A DNA stretch of 64,000 nucleotides from Megalobrama amblycephala (taxonomy: Eukaryota > Chordata > Actinopteri > Cypriniformes > Xenocyprididae). Shown piece after piece: positions 10,614-21,162 of this stretch. The position numbers were made by a program, and so were the translations under genes. How positions within the stretch are numbered: position 1 is the stretch's first letter; each line of letters begins with the position of its first letter. The notes under the pieces were generated by a model that was not told where the DNA came from, did no database searches, and was given only the letters and a program-made list of their open reading frames with translations. The DNA is taken from contig NC_063063.1 in NCBI RefSeq assembly GCF_018812025.1, forward strand, positions 8,560,442 to 8,624,441. The letters run 5' to 3'.

Positions 10614-13052
10614 CTGAAAAAGAAATCAAATTACTGGAAAGCCATTAGGCCATGACAGATATCAGTACCAAATTCATTTCAGTCACTGTATTTAGCTGTT
10701 TCTACAAAGTAGTACAGAAGCCCCAAAGACTTTAAGCTATATAACTGAAATGTTTATGACATAATCACAATGGCTAAATTCAAATATGATATTACATGGT
10801 AAGGCAGTGCTTCCTAAAGAATAGCTCAAATAGTAGACCATGGCCCTAGCAAAGCCAAGGTCATGGGTTAGATTCCCAGGGAATGCATTAATAGATGTAA
10901 TGTATACCCTGAATGTAATCTAAATTGTCTTAGATTAATAGCATCTGCCTAAATGCAAAAAGGTAAATGTAAAACGAGGGAGACCTGCCCCTAAAAATTC
11001 CATGCTCTGACTAGCAGCTGCCCATCTGTGACTATACCTCAAATACCAATGAAAGCGGAAATTAGGGAAAGCATTTACAGAAAAAACGTGCTTCCCTCTA
11101 AGGTGAATTACATCAGGAATTCTTAAATAACTTCTGGATTAACTCAGTGCCGAATTTTAGTAAAGATAATGACAAATCTGATTAAATTACAGAGTTAAGA
11201 TACAGTAGATTTCATGAATTATTTACAATAATTCATGTGACTGAAGTCTATTTTAGGCTACTTGCCATGTCTACATCTAAAGACTGCATGACATTGTTTG
11301 CTGAATGCTTGGCACCACTCTGGTGAAGCTAACTTTAGGAAAAAAATGGAGATTAATAAACCCCCATTCCGAGTTGGGAAGAGAAAGTTTCTTGCTGACT
11401 TTTTTCAGGAGTAATTTTCCCTCTCTCTATCTTTCTACTTGTGGCATCAAAACTGATTATGTTGTGACCAAAACAAATCAAAATGACCGCATTGCATTCT
11501 TTTAACTGAAAAGCAACTCTTTGTCTAGATTTCCTTGTATAATGAACTCATTTATGCACACATTACATAGTATAACATATAAAAATTAAAAATTCAAGAT
11601 GTAGTTACCTAGAGAAATGCATTTCTTATTCCAGATTTTATCCCAGATGGTCCCAAGTCCTTGAGCATATTCCTCAGCATACCAAACTCTAAATTCCTGC
11701 CCAGGGCTAATAGGGCGACAACAACGGAACAGAATACGTCCATTTTGCTGGAATGCAACAAGATTCTGTTCCGTCTCACTCCTTGAACACACCACAAACC
11801 TAAAGCAAGACACATGATTGAGACAACTACAAAATAAATGTGTAAACTACAATACAGGACAAAAGCACATAGAAGTACTTACTTCATCCAGTTAGAGTGA
11901 GTGTCCCTCTCTGCATCTATGTAACTATATTGATTATTGCCTCTGTAAATCTGGAGAGAAAAAGGCATTACTTATGTGTTTAGCCCAATACTTGTATTGA
12001 AATTACAATTATAACTAACAATGAAATTAATAAAACATTAAGGTTGACACTCACTACCCAAGAGTAGGCACTATCCAATGCCTTCTCCTCACAGGTTACC
12101 TCTCCATCAAAAGGTCCAAAATGCATCCCCAATGGCACAGTCTGGCCTTGGTTGAAAACCCCAAGTCCTGCATTAGAGATGCTTGACCGACCTATAACCA
12201 AGCCTTGTGGCAGTGTTAGCAGAGCTCTCTGAGGAATGCCCATAGCTGCTGGTGAGTCACATGTAAATAATGGTGGACCATGAACCTCACATTGGTCTAT
12301 GAAGTGCTGGTGACACATCTCACAGTCTGCCAAAAAGCAAAGAGCACAAAAAGGATAGGGTATTGCAGACACAGAGCGCGTAAAAGGTAAACATTAAAGA
12401 GAGAGAATTCAAATTATGTTTTGAGTAAACATCTGCCTATTTAAGTTTGTATGTTATTTACTTACAGAAATGTTGGTCATTAAACATGCTATCCTGCTGT
12501 TCCTCCATCATCACACCAGAACAATTAGTAACAGAGCCTTGTATCTCTAAAGTATGCTCATCGCTTGGTGGCAAATCTGTCAGGAACCAGATCAAAAACA
12601 GTATTTTATTATAACATGTTACAGTGCTAACATTACTGAATAAAAATATCTTCACTTGAAGAAAAGTGTTATATCATTTGTTAGGTCGTAACTCACTTAG
12701 GAACAAAAAAACAAGATGTCAAGTTTTAATAAAACAACAGCAGAATAACTTGCGAATTACTGACATGGAAAAATTTAACATTCATTCTTTAAGCGAAGGC
12801 TGACACAATCTGACCTTGTTTTAACTGTTTAAATAGGCGTTTAATAATGACATACATTCCTGAAACCCAATTATCATTAATAGTTTAAACCAGATATTTA
12901 AATTCAAATAAAACGTTCAGAAAAATTAACAAGAGAGATACATTATTAAGTTTAAATGTCGATTTGATTAGTCTAAAGCTAGCATGGTAATCTATAGTTA
13001 GCTAACTACTTCGCTTTAGTATACAACAACACCCACCCGGACTGTCCGACAT
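8686..13052 (-). CDS. prdm9: PRDM9-like PR/SET domain zinc-finger protein (beta-type, without KRAB/SSXRD), complete six-exon gene
   Basis: PRDM9 is a nuclear histone H3 K4/K36 methyltransferase that in mammals marks recombination hotspots. Exons on the minus strand: 13052-13037 (MSDSPD start), 12576-12466, 12326-12055, 11950-11883, 11799-11609 and 10613-8686. Their sum, 2586 nt, is an exact multiple of three and gives 861 aa. Residues 44-58 form the zinc knuckle (C44, C47, C55, H58). Residues ~85-205 are the PR/SET domain, with HFGPF, AYSWV, NWMKFV, EQNLVAF and VWYAEEY. Zinc fingers fill residues ~230-861. Only 42 residues precede the knuckle, so the KRAB and SSXRD regions of mammalian PRDM9 are absent. 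By my alignment to human PRDM9, F115 and F180 replace Y276 and Y341, while Y196 keeps the position of Y357. Catalytic activity may therefore be weak or altered. The start is chosen because its short exon has a good donor (G/GTGGGT) and joins in phase. Confidence 0.9.
10810..10978 (+). mobile_element. tRNA-derived SINE fragment in a prdm9 intron
   Basis: A degenerate Pol III B-box-like GGTTAGATTCCC is followed by the tail sequence ending GCATCTGCCTAAATGCAAA and TAAATGTAAA. That tail is the diverged form of the 'AAAGCGTCTGCTAAATG' tail shared by many fish SINEs. The family assignment is from memory. Confidence 0.55.
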
Positions 13053-13343
13053 TGTTTCACTAAACGCAGTAAGTTGCACTTTTTACTCCTTAACACCGTA
13101 AGCACACTCGGACACTCAGATTATGCAGTCCTGTTGTACATTCAAGCTTACTAGCTGGATAGCGAACAAGAGACCAACTCAGCGCTTCCCAAAACAGGAA
13201 GTTGTAATACGTCGTCGTCTGACTGTGACGCCATCACTGTGCGTGTGGACTACAACTGCAACGAGACAACTCCGCTGAGTGCCGCCAAAAATGCCTCTCA
13301 AAACGTTAGAGCTGATTCGCTCGTAGTTGTGTGTGTAGTATAA
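13053..13343 (-). promoter_or_regulatory. Probable promoter / 5' UTR region of the PRDM9-like gene
   Basis: Sequence immediately upstream of the prdm9 start codon. It is richer in CpG than its surroundings between ~13190 and 13330 and has no obvious TATA box. It ends abruptly at a hAT insertion (target duplication at 13344-13351). A plus-strand ATG in good context at 13291 (GCCGCCAAAAATGCC) hints that the region could be divergent. Confidence 0.35.
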
Positions 13344-13376
13344 TCTATGGCCAGGGCTGGGTAGATTACTTTTAAA

Positions 13377-14032
13377 TAGTGATGGGAAACCGAGGCTTTC
13401 TGAAGCGTTTGAGGCTTTCATCAAATTGTGCCGAAAAAAGGTTCATTACTCGAAGCTTTTAACACAGTGCACATTAGCGACATCTGGTGGTCAGACTTGT
13501 TTTCTCCACCATATCTAACAAATGGGGAGCAGATTTGAAAAAGCACATGACCAGACAAAGCTTCAGAAGTCCGTGACACACGGAATCACTCTTGTCTTGG
13601 ATCAATACAGTTCTATCTGATCTAAACTAATCTCATCTAAATTAATTTGTGACAATGAGACCACAACTCCTGTCATGTGTAGCCTATTCAACGGATTCAC
13701 ATATTGATCAATAATATAAAATACACAATGATGTGATCATAATTGATCATTTGGGATGAGCAGTTTAACCCTTATATTCTGTTCAGGGTCTCTGAGACCC
13801 CAGCAATAAAACATGATTAAATGCATTTTCCTTTTATGTATCAGGTGAAGCGCCAAATTTTTCAAACCAGCTGTCCCGATTTTCCGATACTGCATGACGT
13901 TTGAAGCTTCAAACGTCATCAATCACGTGGTATTGTCATTTCGATACAAGCATCGGTACAGTGTGTGATACAATAGTGCTTTGAAAACTGCGTCGGAGCA
14001 TCGGAGCCCCGGTATCAACTGTCCCATCACTA
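13377..14032. mobile_element. Nested hAT-like element with perfect 8-bp target duplication
   Basis: The ends TAGTGATGGGA and TCCCATCACTA are perfect inverted copies. CTTTTAAA flanks both sides (13369-13376 and 14033-14040). It sits near the left end of the outer hAT-like element, so it inserted later. The interior is rich in GAAGC/GCTTC and CATCGGAGC-like words and has no coding frame. Confidence 0.85.
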
Positions 14033-14057
14033 CTTTTAAAATGTATTTCACTACAGA

Positions 14058-14220
14058 TTACAAAATACATGCTTTAAAAAGTAATTTGTAACATATTTCG
14101 TTAGATTACCCAAGTCAGAATTGTGAAATGTAAACTCGCAATTTTACATCTCACAATTCTGACTTGGGTAATCTAACGAAATATGTTACAAATTACTTTT
14201 TAAAGCATGTATTTTGTAAT
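14058..14220. repeat. Long near-perfect palindrome (hairpin, ~78-bp arms)
   Basis: The left arm begins ATTACAAAATACATGCTTTA and the right arm ends with its complement, TAAAGCATGTATTTTGTAAT. The two arms pair almost continuously through TTCGTTAGATTACCCAAGTC, with a loop of only a few bases around 14139. The left arm is ordinary outer-hAT sequence, so the right arm looks like an inverted copy of it. Confidence 0.85.
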
Positions 14221-14245
14221 TGTGAGTTACAATTGTGAGTTAATC

Positions 14246-14483
14246 CCCCGGTTTCACAGACAAGGCTTAACCCAAATCCTAGACTAAAATGCATGTTTGA
14301 GCTGTTTTAACTGAAAGCAACTTGTATCGACATATCTTAAAATATGTCATTGCCATTATTTTTTCTCAAGATGCACACCAGTAATGTTTTTTTTTTCTTT
14401 CTAGGGTACGTTAATAAAAGCTACTTCCTAATTCAACTAAGGGCTAATCCTGGCTTAATCTAAGCCCTGTCTGTGAAACCGGG
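14246..14483. mobile_element. Short inverted-repeat MITE nested in the hAT-like element
   Basis: The ends CCCGGTTTCACAGACAAGGC and GCCCTGTCTGTGAAACCGGG are nearly perfect inverted copies. I know this terminus as a widespread teleost MITE. Boundaries are good to a few bases; no clear target duplication was found. Confidence 0.7.
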
Positions 14484-15158
14484 CCTATATCTCCCAATTC
14501 TGACTTTATAAAAACACAATTGTGAGTTTAAATCTCGCAATTCTAAGAAAAAAAAGTCAGAATTGTGAGATGCAAACTCGCATTTGGAAGGAAAACAAAT
14601 CAGAATTGTGAGATAAAAACTCACAAACTACTATTGTAAAACATGAAAACAGTTGTGGATTATTCAGGTAATGACAGGACAGTTAAGATTTATGCGTATT
14701 TAAATTTAGGAATGGGGCAATTTTTATAATTCATTTGTTGAGTGTAAACATCTGTTATGTTAATAGCTTACTCAGGACAGTACTAAATAAATATAACATG
14801 CAATTTTTATAAAACCTTCTTTGTTCAAATCTTGCATGTTCTGTAAGGGGTATGAACCTTATGAGCAGAAATGTAGCTTAGGATGCTGTCAGAGTCAGAG
14901 AATCACCAATTGCTGTTTACATTAATTGCTTGTCACAGTTTACATTAATGTTTAAATGAAATAAATGACATTAAAATTCAAAGTAATTACTTTGGTAATC
15001 TAAAATAGGCTACTTTGTGAATGTAACTGTAATTTGATTACCACCCATTTAAAATGTAACTGTAATGAAATACAGTAACTCAAATTATGTATTTTAAATA
15101 CGTAACTAAGTTACATGTATTTCGTTATTCTCCAACCCTGTCTATGGTTTATTTCAGG

Positions 15159-15293
15159 TCACGTACGGCCAATATATCATATAGCTACACATGATTACAG
15201 TTGGAAAACAGCTGCACTAAATCCAGCACAACTGGCAGATCTTGAAAACAGAATTCAGGAACGCTGCATCACACAGGATCACATGCCTGGTAT
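15159..15293 (+). CDS. Possible isolated coding exon of an unidentified gene
   Basis: An open stretch of about 45 codons lies between a plausible acceptor (TTTATTTCAG/GT) and a plausible donor (CCTG/GTATGA). It reads HVRPIYHIATHDYSW followed by an acidic/amide-rich segment including LADLENRIQERC. The composition looks protein-like and unlike nearby transposon sequence. Just across the hAT insertion, a plus-strand ATG at 13291 opens a short frame MPLKTLELIRS that would suit a first exon. The two do not join in frame with standard splice sites, and no downstream exon was found. It may be a gene remnant. I do not recognise the family. Confidence 0.3.
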
Positions 15294-15325
15294 GAAAGGG
15301 GCAGTCATGTTTCATGTTATGTAAA

Positions 15326-16186
15326 CCATAGACTGTAAAAAAAGATGGATGACGCGATGTCATCATTGATGTATTTTAAATACACAATTTAAAATTCTAC
15401 CTATAAAATAATAGTCGATTCTGTTTCTAGAGCAATAATATTTTTGAAACGGCAAATTCAGTAGATTAACTCAATATAATATGCCACTAGAAACAACTCT
15501 AAAATGTCAGAAACGGTCCGGTCCTGCCATTTTAAATAAAGTTAAACTAAGAGATCGATTGCTGTAGACAGTGCTCTATAATTAATTAGAGTAGGCTATC
15601 ATTAGTTTTGTCCTGCTAATTATTATTTTATACCCATAAAAATAATTAGTAACTGCCAGATAACGATCACCTGCTTTTTCCCGTCATGGCTAACATTAGG
15701 CGTGTTATCTTAACTAATAACATTTATTAATTAGCTTATAAAGCCCACATTTAACATTACCGAAAAAAGTTCAGTGATCCGTCAGATCCAGTTTACTGCT
15801 GAACAACTAATTTTGTCACTGTGAAATAACACCTAAATCGAAAATTAATAGTTATATATCGTCAATCTCCCCCTGAAGCTCTGACAGTCCTCAGAGAAGC
15901 TGTCAGTCATAACTGTCAATCATGACGACACGGCCCATTTCTAGAGCATCAAATTGCTAGCTAAAATCAAACTTATCACAAAAACGAACAATTGAATATC
16001 AGTGTGAAAACAACTACCTTAAATGACCAAAACCATCTTTCGGAAAATTTTATTTGAAGCGTAATTTACTTTTTTGTATTGAATCAAGTTCTGTACGTTT
16101 GAATGGAGAGGGTGAGGTTTATGACCTGTACTGCATCCAGCCACCAGGGGGCGATCAAAGAGCCTGCAGCTTCACTTTTCAGGACG
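15326..16186. mobile_element. Fragmented fish interspersed repeat ending in a CCACCAGGGGGCGATC block
   Basis: It starts with CCATAGACTGTAAAAAAAGA TGGATGACG and ends with CAGCCACCAGGGGGCGATCA AAG ... CTTCACTTTTCAGG, the two ends I recall of a common fish repeat. The middle is diverged or replaced by other AT-rich sequence. Boundaries are approximate. Confidence 0.45.
16141..16154 (+). promoter_or_regulatory. CTCF-like core motif (13 of 14 consensus positions)
   Basis: CCACCAGGGGGCGA matches the CTCF core CCASYAGRKGGCRS at every position but the last. It lies within the end of an interspersed repeat. Binding is not shown by sequence alone. Confidence 0.4.
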
Positions 16187-16349
16187 TATGAGGCACACCC
16201 GATGTAAACCTAATGAAGCTGATGATCTGCTTGTGCTTGACCATATGATCTGTGAAGTGTGAACCTCTCAGAACTGTATTCCATTTCCAACATTCGTCAA
16301 TTTCAAGTTTATTGTTTGAATGTGACTATTCATGGGTACCGACGACGTC

Positions 16350-18195
16350 ACTTCCGTTATCCTCACTGCCATTTTTGTGACCAACATGGCAAGGAACACA
16401 GCAGCGCTTATTGTACTCATGATCATCTTTAGCTACAGCGCGAGCTTTCAAACAGCAATGCAAAACATTAATAACTATGATTGGGGCTGTCATAACATAT
16501 TTGTATACACTATTGTAATAAACGTTGTGAATTCTTTGGGCTTAGTTGCTGTGTTTCTGCGTGCTACGAGAAGAACGCATCCACTTGAGCTACATTCTGA
16601 CTACTTAGTTGAAGTTCATCTGTGCATGATTTTGTGCAAATAACAATTGTAATATGATGTTTATTTTGTATAAATCTCTGAATTATCTTATAAAGGATGT
16701 GTTCCGTTGAGTTAATTAACCTTCTAGCAAAGCACTTCAGTTTATGGGTGTTCATTATCTTCATCTTCAGCGCACACAGCTCAAACAGCAATGATGTTAT
16801 CTAAATGAGATTATTTGAGAAAAAAAAAAAAAATCGATATTTGGAAAAAAAACAAACATCTGTTATTGTTTGTGACCCTTATTTATTACCTTCAACTGTG
16901 TTCTGTCCCTTAAAAACGTTCTACAGTAGTGTCCCCAAGAATAAGTTGATATAGGCTAACTTGTATATAATCCATCGCCATACACCGGAGAAAGTGTTAC
17001 CAAAAAATCTATTGCCTAACAAAAAAAAATAAAAATAAAATTACATAAAATATCTAAATGCAAACAAGTCATTGCACAACATTATGCTACATAATAAAGA
17101 AACAAAATGCTAAATAAATAATAGCCTCTGTACGGACAATAAGGAAATTATTTTAATCAAACCATATTGTTGATGAAAATAATACGAGAACAATACAAGT
17201 GCTAGTTATTAATAATAATGCAATTTTTTTTAAAATTACAGTAATAGTAAACATCTTTAATAACTGTTTGAAATAACGTCATTGCTGTTTGAGCTGTGCG
17301 CGCTGAAACTGAACAGAATGAGTACTGAAGCGCTTTGCTAGAAGGTTAATTAACTCAATGGAACACATCCTATATAAGATAATTCAGATATTTATACAAA
17401 ATAAACATTATATTACAACTAATATTTTCACAAAATCACGCACTGATGAACTTGAACTAAGTTAGTCATGTAATTCTGTTCTTCCCGTAACAACACGGCG
17501 AAACACAGCAACCCAAAGAATTCACGTTTTATTACAATAGTGTACACAATTATAATGTTATATATATGACAGCCTCTTAATGTTTTGCGTTGCTGTTTGA
17601 AAGCTTGCACTGAAGCTAAAGATGATCATCAGTACACAATAAAGCGCTGTGGGTTATTTACCTCAATGAAACTATATGAGATTAATCAGATATTTATACT
17701 ACATAAATTTAATATTACAACTTATATCTGCACACAATGACACGAATGCACAAGTGAAGCTTGAACTAAGTTATGTTGCTAATAAGAATGTTTAACTCGC
17801 TCTTGCCACAACAACGTGCTAAAACAACAACTAAACACATTGAATTAACAATGTTTTATTACAATACTGTTCTCATTATAATGTTATGTATATGACAGTC
17901 CCAGTAGTTATTAATGTTGTGCATTGCTGTTTGGCTGTCAGTGGTCCCTTCTGATTGAAGCCAACCATTTATTCACGCCAATCTAACTCCTTGCGATCGA
18001 AAAAAAATTGTAGTTTGGGGTTTCTCTGACAACTGTTGTTACAGCTAACAGCACAACCTATCCTGGGCATATTGTAACCTTGAGTGAACCCATTAGGAGT
18101 GTTTCGTTGATCTTCCTCTGGTAGTTGTGGCTGCTGTGACCATAGACTGAAACAGATCGTGCAGCTGTGACCAGGCACAAAAATGGCGGCGATAA
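16350..18195. mobile_element. Large foldback element with inverted and tandem internal repeats
   Basis: A block near 16640-16750 recurs in inverted orientation near 17325-17410 (AATTATCTTATAAAGGATGTG versus its complement). Around 17281-17925 a ~310-320-bp unit is repeated in tandem, each copy with GTTGCTGTTTG-, GATATTTATAC- and TTTTATTACAATA-like words. The outermost shared inverted word is GCCATTTTTGTG (16369 and ~18176). The 103-codon frame at 16332-16643 lies in it and has no known domain. No target duplication was resolved, so the class is uncertain. Confidence 0.5.
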
Positions 18196-18199
18196 AGCA

Positions 18200-20160
18200 C
18201 TGGTCCTATGGTCACATGGTCCTAATGAACAAGTAGCATTTAAAAGTTGCATAAATGAAAATTGTTTGCACATACATTTTCAACTACTAGCCTACTACTA
18301 CTACTACTAATAAAAACAAGAAGAAGAAGGTTTTTGCATATTAGTCTGTTTCTAATTCTTGAGCAGCAATTCATGTTAGAATGATTTCTGAAGACTGGAG
18401 TAATGACTGCTGAAAATTGACAAAATTACAATTACAAAACTGTATTAATATTTTACATTTTACACTGTTTTTGTATTTATTTATTTTTTTCAAGTAAGTT
18501 CAGCCTTGTTTAACATAAGACTTCTTACAAAAACATTAAAATTATTCCACACTCCAATCAAGAAGGGGGTATGCGTGGTAATACAATGCTGTTTGCTAAC
18601 TGCGACAATAGGAAAAAGAGCAGAGGAAGAACATAGCACATAGCTACGTGATTGACCTGAGCGCTTGAAAGTCCACTAGATAGTGTGTCGATTGCATCTT
18701 TCTGTGCTCATGGACAAAGGAGAATATTTTGAAAGGCTTGTGCACTCAATTGTGCATGAAACAAAGCGGAACGCAGACGTATAGGAGTAAGAAAGTATAG
18801 GAGGGTTGGGCTAAATGTTTAAATATGCTTTGAATGTTTAAATTACGTGGAGCAAATTGTAACACTCCTAATGCACAAGTTTTATTTTTCATTATTCTAT
18901 TTATTTTGTATTTGTATAACAGGAGAAGTTTTGTAATTACCAAATACCTTTGTTTTGTTTTTTTATCAACCTTGGAAAAAAAAACAAAAATGACCTAAGC
19001 AAGAGTGCATTCTGTTTACTGCTTAGTGCTTAACAAACTATAGGACTGTACTGTACCAACTACCTCAGGGGGACTAAATGCCATTAAGTGGAACAAACTA
19101 TGATTTGCACTACTGTCTGTTCAAAATAAATGAAAAGAAACTTAACATTGTGGAATTGTTCCTTTGTCCGGTAACACTTTAGTCCAATTCCCACTATGAA
19201 CGAGAAGCTTATTAGCATACATATTGGCTGTTTATTGATACTGAAACCCTTATATATAAATGGCCTGTAACCCAGGAAGGCAGAGCTTTTATACTATTAT
19301 GTCCATGAGGTAATGTGTTATACTTTGGTTCTGTTGTTTTTCCTGCTGTCTCCTTTTCCTCTTTTAGGATTTGTCCTGGACATAATTGGTGTTTGGTTGG
19401 AGGCTGGACCAGAGCAGAGACCTGGACTATAAATTCCCCCGGTATTCCTCTGGAGGGAGTTCTCTGCCTCTTTGAATGTTCATGACTGTTTGTTGTGGTA
19501 ATATCTGTTAGCTGGTGGACATGTAGTGCGACAGATTGTGATTTCTGCTTTAACAGAGTGCTATTAGCCACTTTTGATACAGTGTGACCTTTATGTCTAG
19601 AACATCAGTGTCCTATTGATCATGTCTGTAACTTCTTAATTATTCTGGGAAGCCATAAGGGGTGAGTGCCTTGTTTTTTTTGTGTTTTTTTGTAGGCATT
19701 ACTTTTTCTCAATGTTTATTTTTTAGATAAGGGCATGTTATTGCATGTGTTGTTTCTTTATTTTGGTTCGTAGGGTTGGTACTTCTTTTGTGCAAAAGTT
19801 AGTTTCAGTTTGTTTGTTGTTTTGGCATTAGCTTACATCTGAAGATTTTGCTTCTGAATTATTGTATTTTTTTCAAGAAATTGTTTTGTACACACAAAAA
19901 TAATAAAGCCTTGAAAACGATCAAAAAGAGAAAATAAAAATGAGTAATTAAGAAGTATTGTTTTAGTATGTGTCATTTATGTTACACCCCTGACTAGGAC
20001 CAGTGATTGTAACAATAATATATTACATATTATACTATAGACATTCAAACTGACCAATCAGTAGTCTACAGTTGCCCCTACTCTACTATAGTTTAAAAAA
20101 AAAATAAAAAATTGCAGGGAAATATCTCAGTTAACATCTCAGATTTTTACTTTAGGTGAT
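18200..20160. other. Gene-free sequence with repeat fragments
   Basis: It contains a diverged fragment of the common MITE also seen at 3971-4583 (about 18340-18550) and a fragment beginning CCGGTAACACTTTAGTCC near 19168, a common end of fish DNA repeats. The rest is unassigned. The 119-codon minus-strand frame at 19212-19571 has no family resemblance. I see no supported gene. Confidence 0.45.
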
Positions 20161-20341
20161 TCAAGTGTGTTTGATTAGACATGGAACTGCAGTTTGCAGG
20201 GAGGGGCCGGCTCCAGGAGTGTAACTGTGTACCCCTGTATTTAGGAGGCCTTTCCACCTGTTGAAGAGCTCCTTTCAATGGACTTACTTTTGGTGTAGCG
20301 TGACATAAAAAACAAGTAGCCCAAAGAAAATGCTCTTACAT

Positions 20342-20423
20342 GGTGGATTGGCTGAGCGGTATAAGGCATTTGATTAAGACTTCAGTCTATTTTGGGGCAT
20401 GGGTTCAAATCCCATCATTGCCA
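20342..20423 (+). pseudogene. Decayed tRNA-Leu(AAG) at the edge of the array
   Basis: It aligns to the intact copies over all 82 positions but has many changes, mostly C-to-T and G-to-A (for example GGTTCAAATCC for GGTTCGAATCC, and ATTGCC for GCTGCC). These disrupt the acceptor and anticodon stems. The AAG anticodon is still present. Confidence 0.8.
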
Positions 20424-20557
20424 GATGTGGTTTTAAAGAGCAGCTCCTCAAAGGCACGTAGGAATTTCAACAGATGTACTTGTGGCAAAGCGAGAAGTGA
20501 TAAAAATTAAATCAATGAATGTAGGCGGAAAATGCCCCATGGAAAGCATTCTCACAC

Positions 20558-20639
20558 GGTAGTTTGACCGAGTGGTCTAAGGCGCTGGATTTAGGCTCCA
20601 GTCTCTTTGGGGGCGTGGGTTTGAATCCCACCGCTGCCA
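20558..20639 (+). pseudogene. Decayed tRNA-Leu(TAG) at the edge of the array
   Basis: It is milder in decay than its neighbour: GTTTGACCGAG in the 5' part and GGGTTTGAATCC in the T-arm. It has T rather than G at the D-loop site where array copies carry G, so it may show the ancestral state. The 5' acceptor strand no longer pairs well with the intact 3' strand. Confidence 0.7.
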
Positions 20640-21162
20640 GCTGTGCTTTTAAAGAGGGCCAGAAAGCTTAAGCGTGCTATGAAAAGGCGCAAAAGTGCTG
20701 GAAATCGAAGAAAACGCTTTCCTTGGCAACAGCCAGGGCCTTCAGGGACACGCAAGTCGGGCAGGATGCATCAATTTCTCCCACGACGCTTGTCTGATTA
20801 CTAAGGCGGGGTGACTCGTTTTTATCCCTGGGCCCCGCCCTTCGTACGTGGGTTACTAAGCAATCGTGATTTAATCGTTTACAATTTGAGTCAATCCCCA
20901 CATTGTTAGCTTACAATTATAATAATAACACTTTAAAAATGATTTTGAATGTAATAGTCATATTACAGTCTAAAATAATGGAAGCAGCCAACTTGACTCA
21001 TTGATAGTTTTTGGTGAAATGACAACTACCTCGTGATTTTGAGTTGAACTGCGACACAGCTGGCTACCACTTTGGAGTAAGGCCCGAAGGCTTTGCTTAG
21101 CTGATTCAGGTGTGTCTGATTACAGATGGAAACTGCAGCCTGCAGGGAGGGGGGGCCTCCAG

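Larger units (their letters stand above)
13352..15140. mobile_element. hAT-like DNA transposon with 8-bp target duplication, carrying nested insertions
   Basis: The ends are CAGGGCTGGG and CCAACCCTG, flanked by TCTATGGC (13344-13351) and TCTATGGT (15141-15148), an 8-bp duplication with one mismatch. Sub-terminal sequence is the TTACTTTTAAA/ATGTATTT type of non-autonomous fish hAT elements. It is interrupted by another hAT-like element (13377-14032) and a third inverted-repeat element (about 14246-14483). No transposase frame is seen. Confidence 0.85.

Noticed and set aside
16332..16643. Plus-strand 103-codon frame with a hydrophobic N-terminal half
   Set aside because: It lies in a foldback element whose other copies do not keep the frame.
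19212..19571. Minus-strand 119-codon frame
   Set aside because: No family resemblance, and one end overlaps a common repeat fragment.
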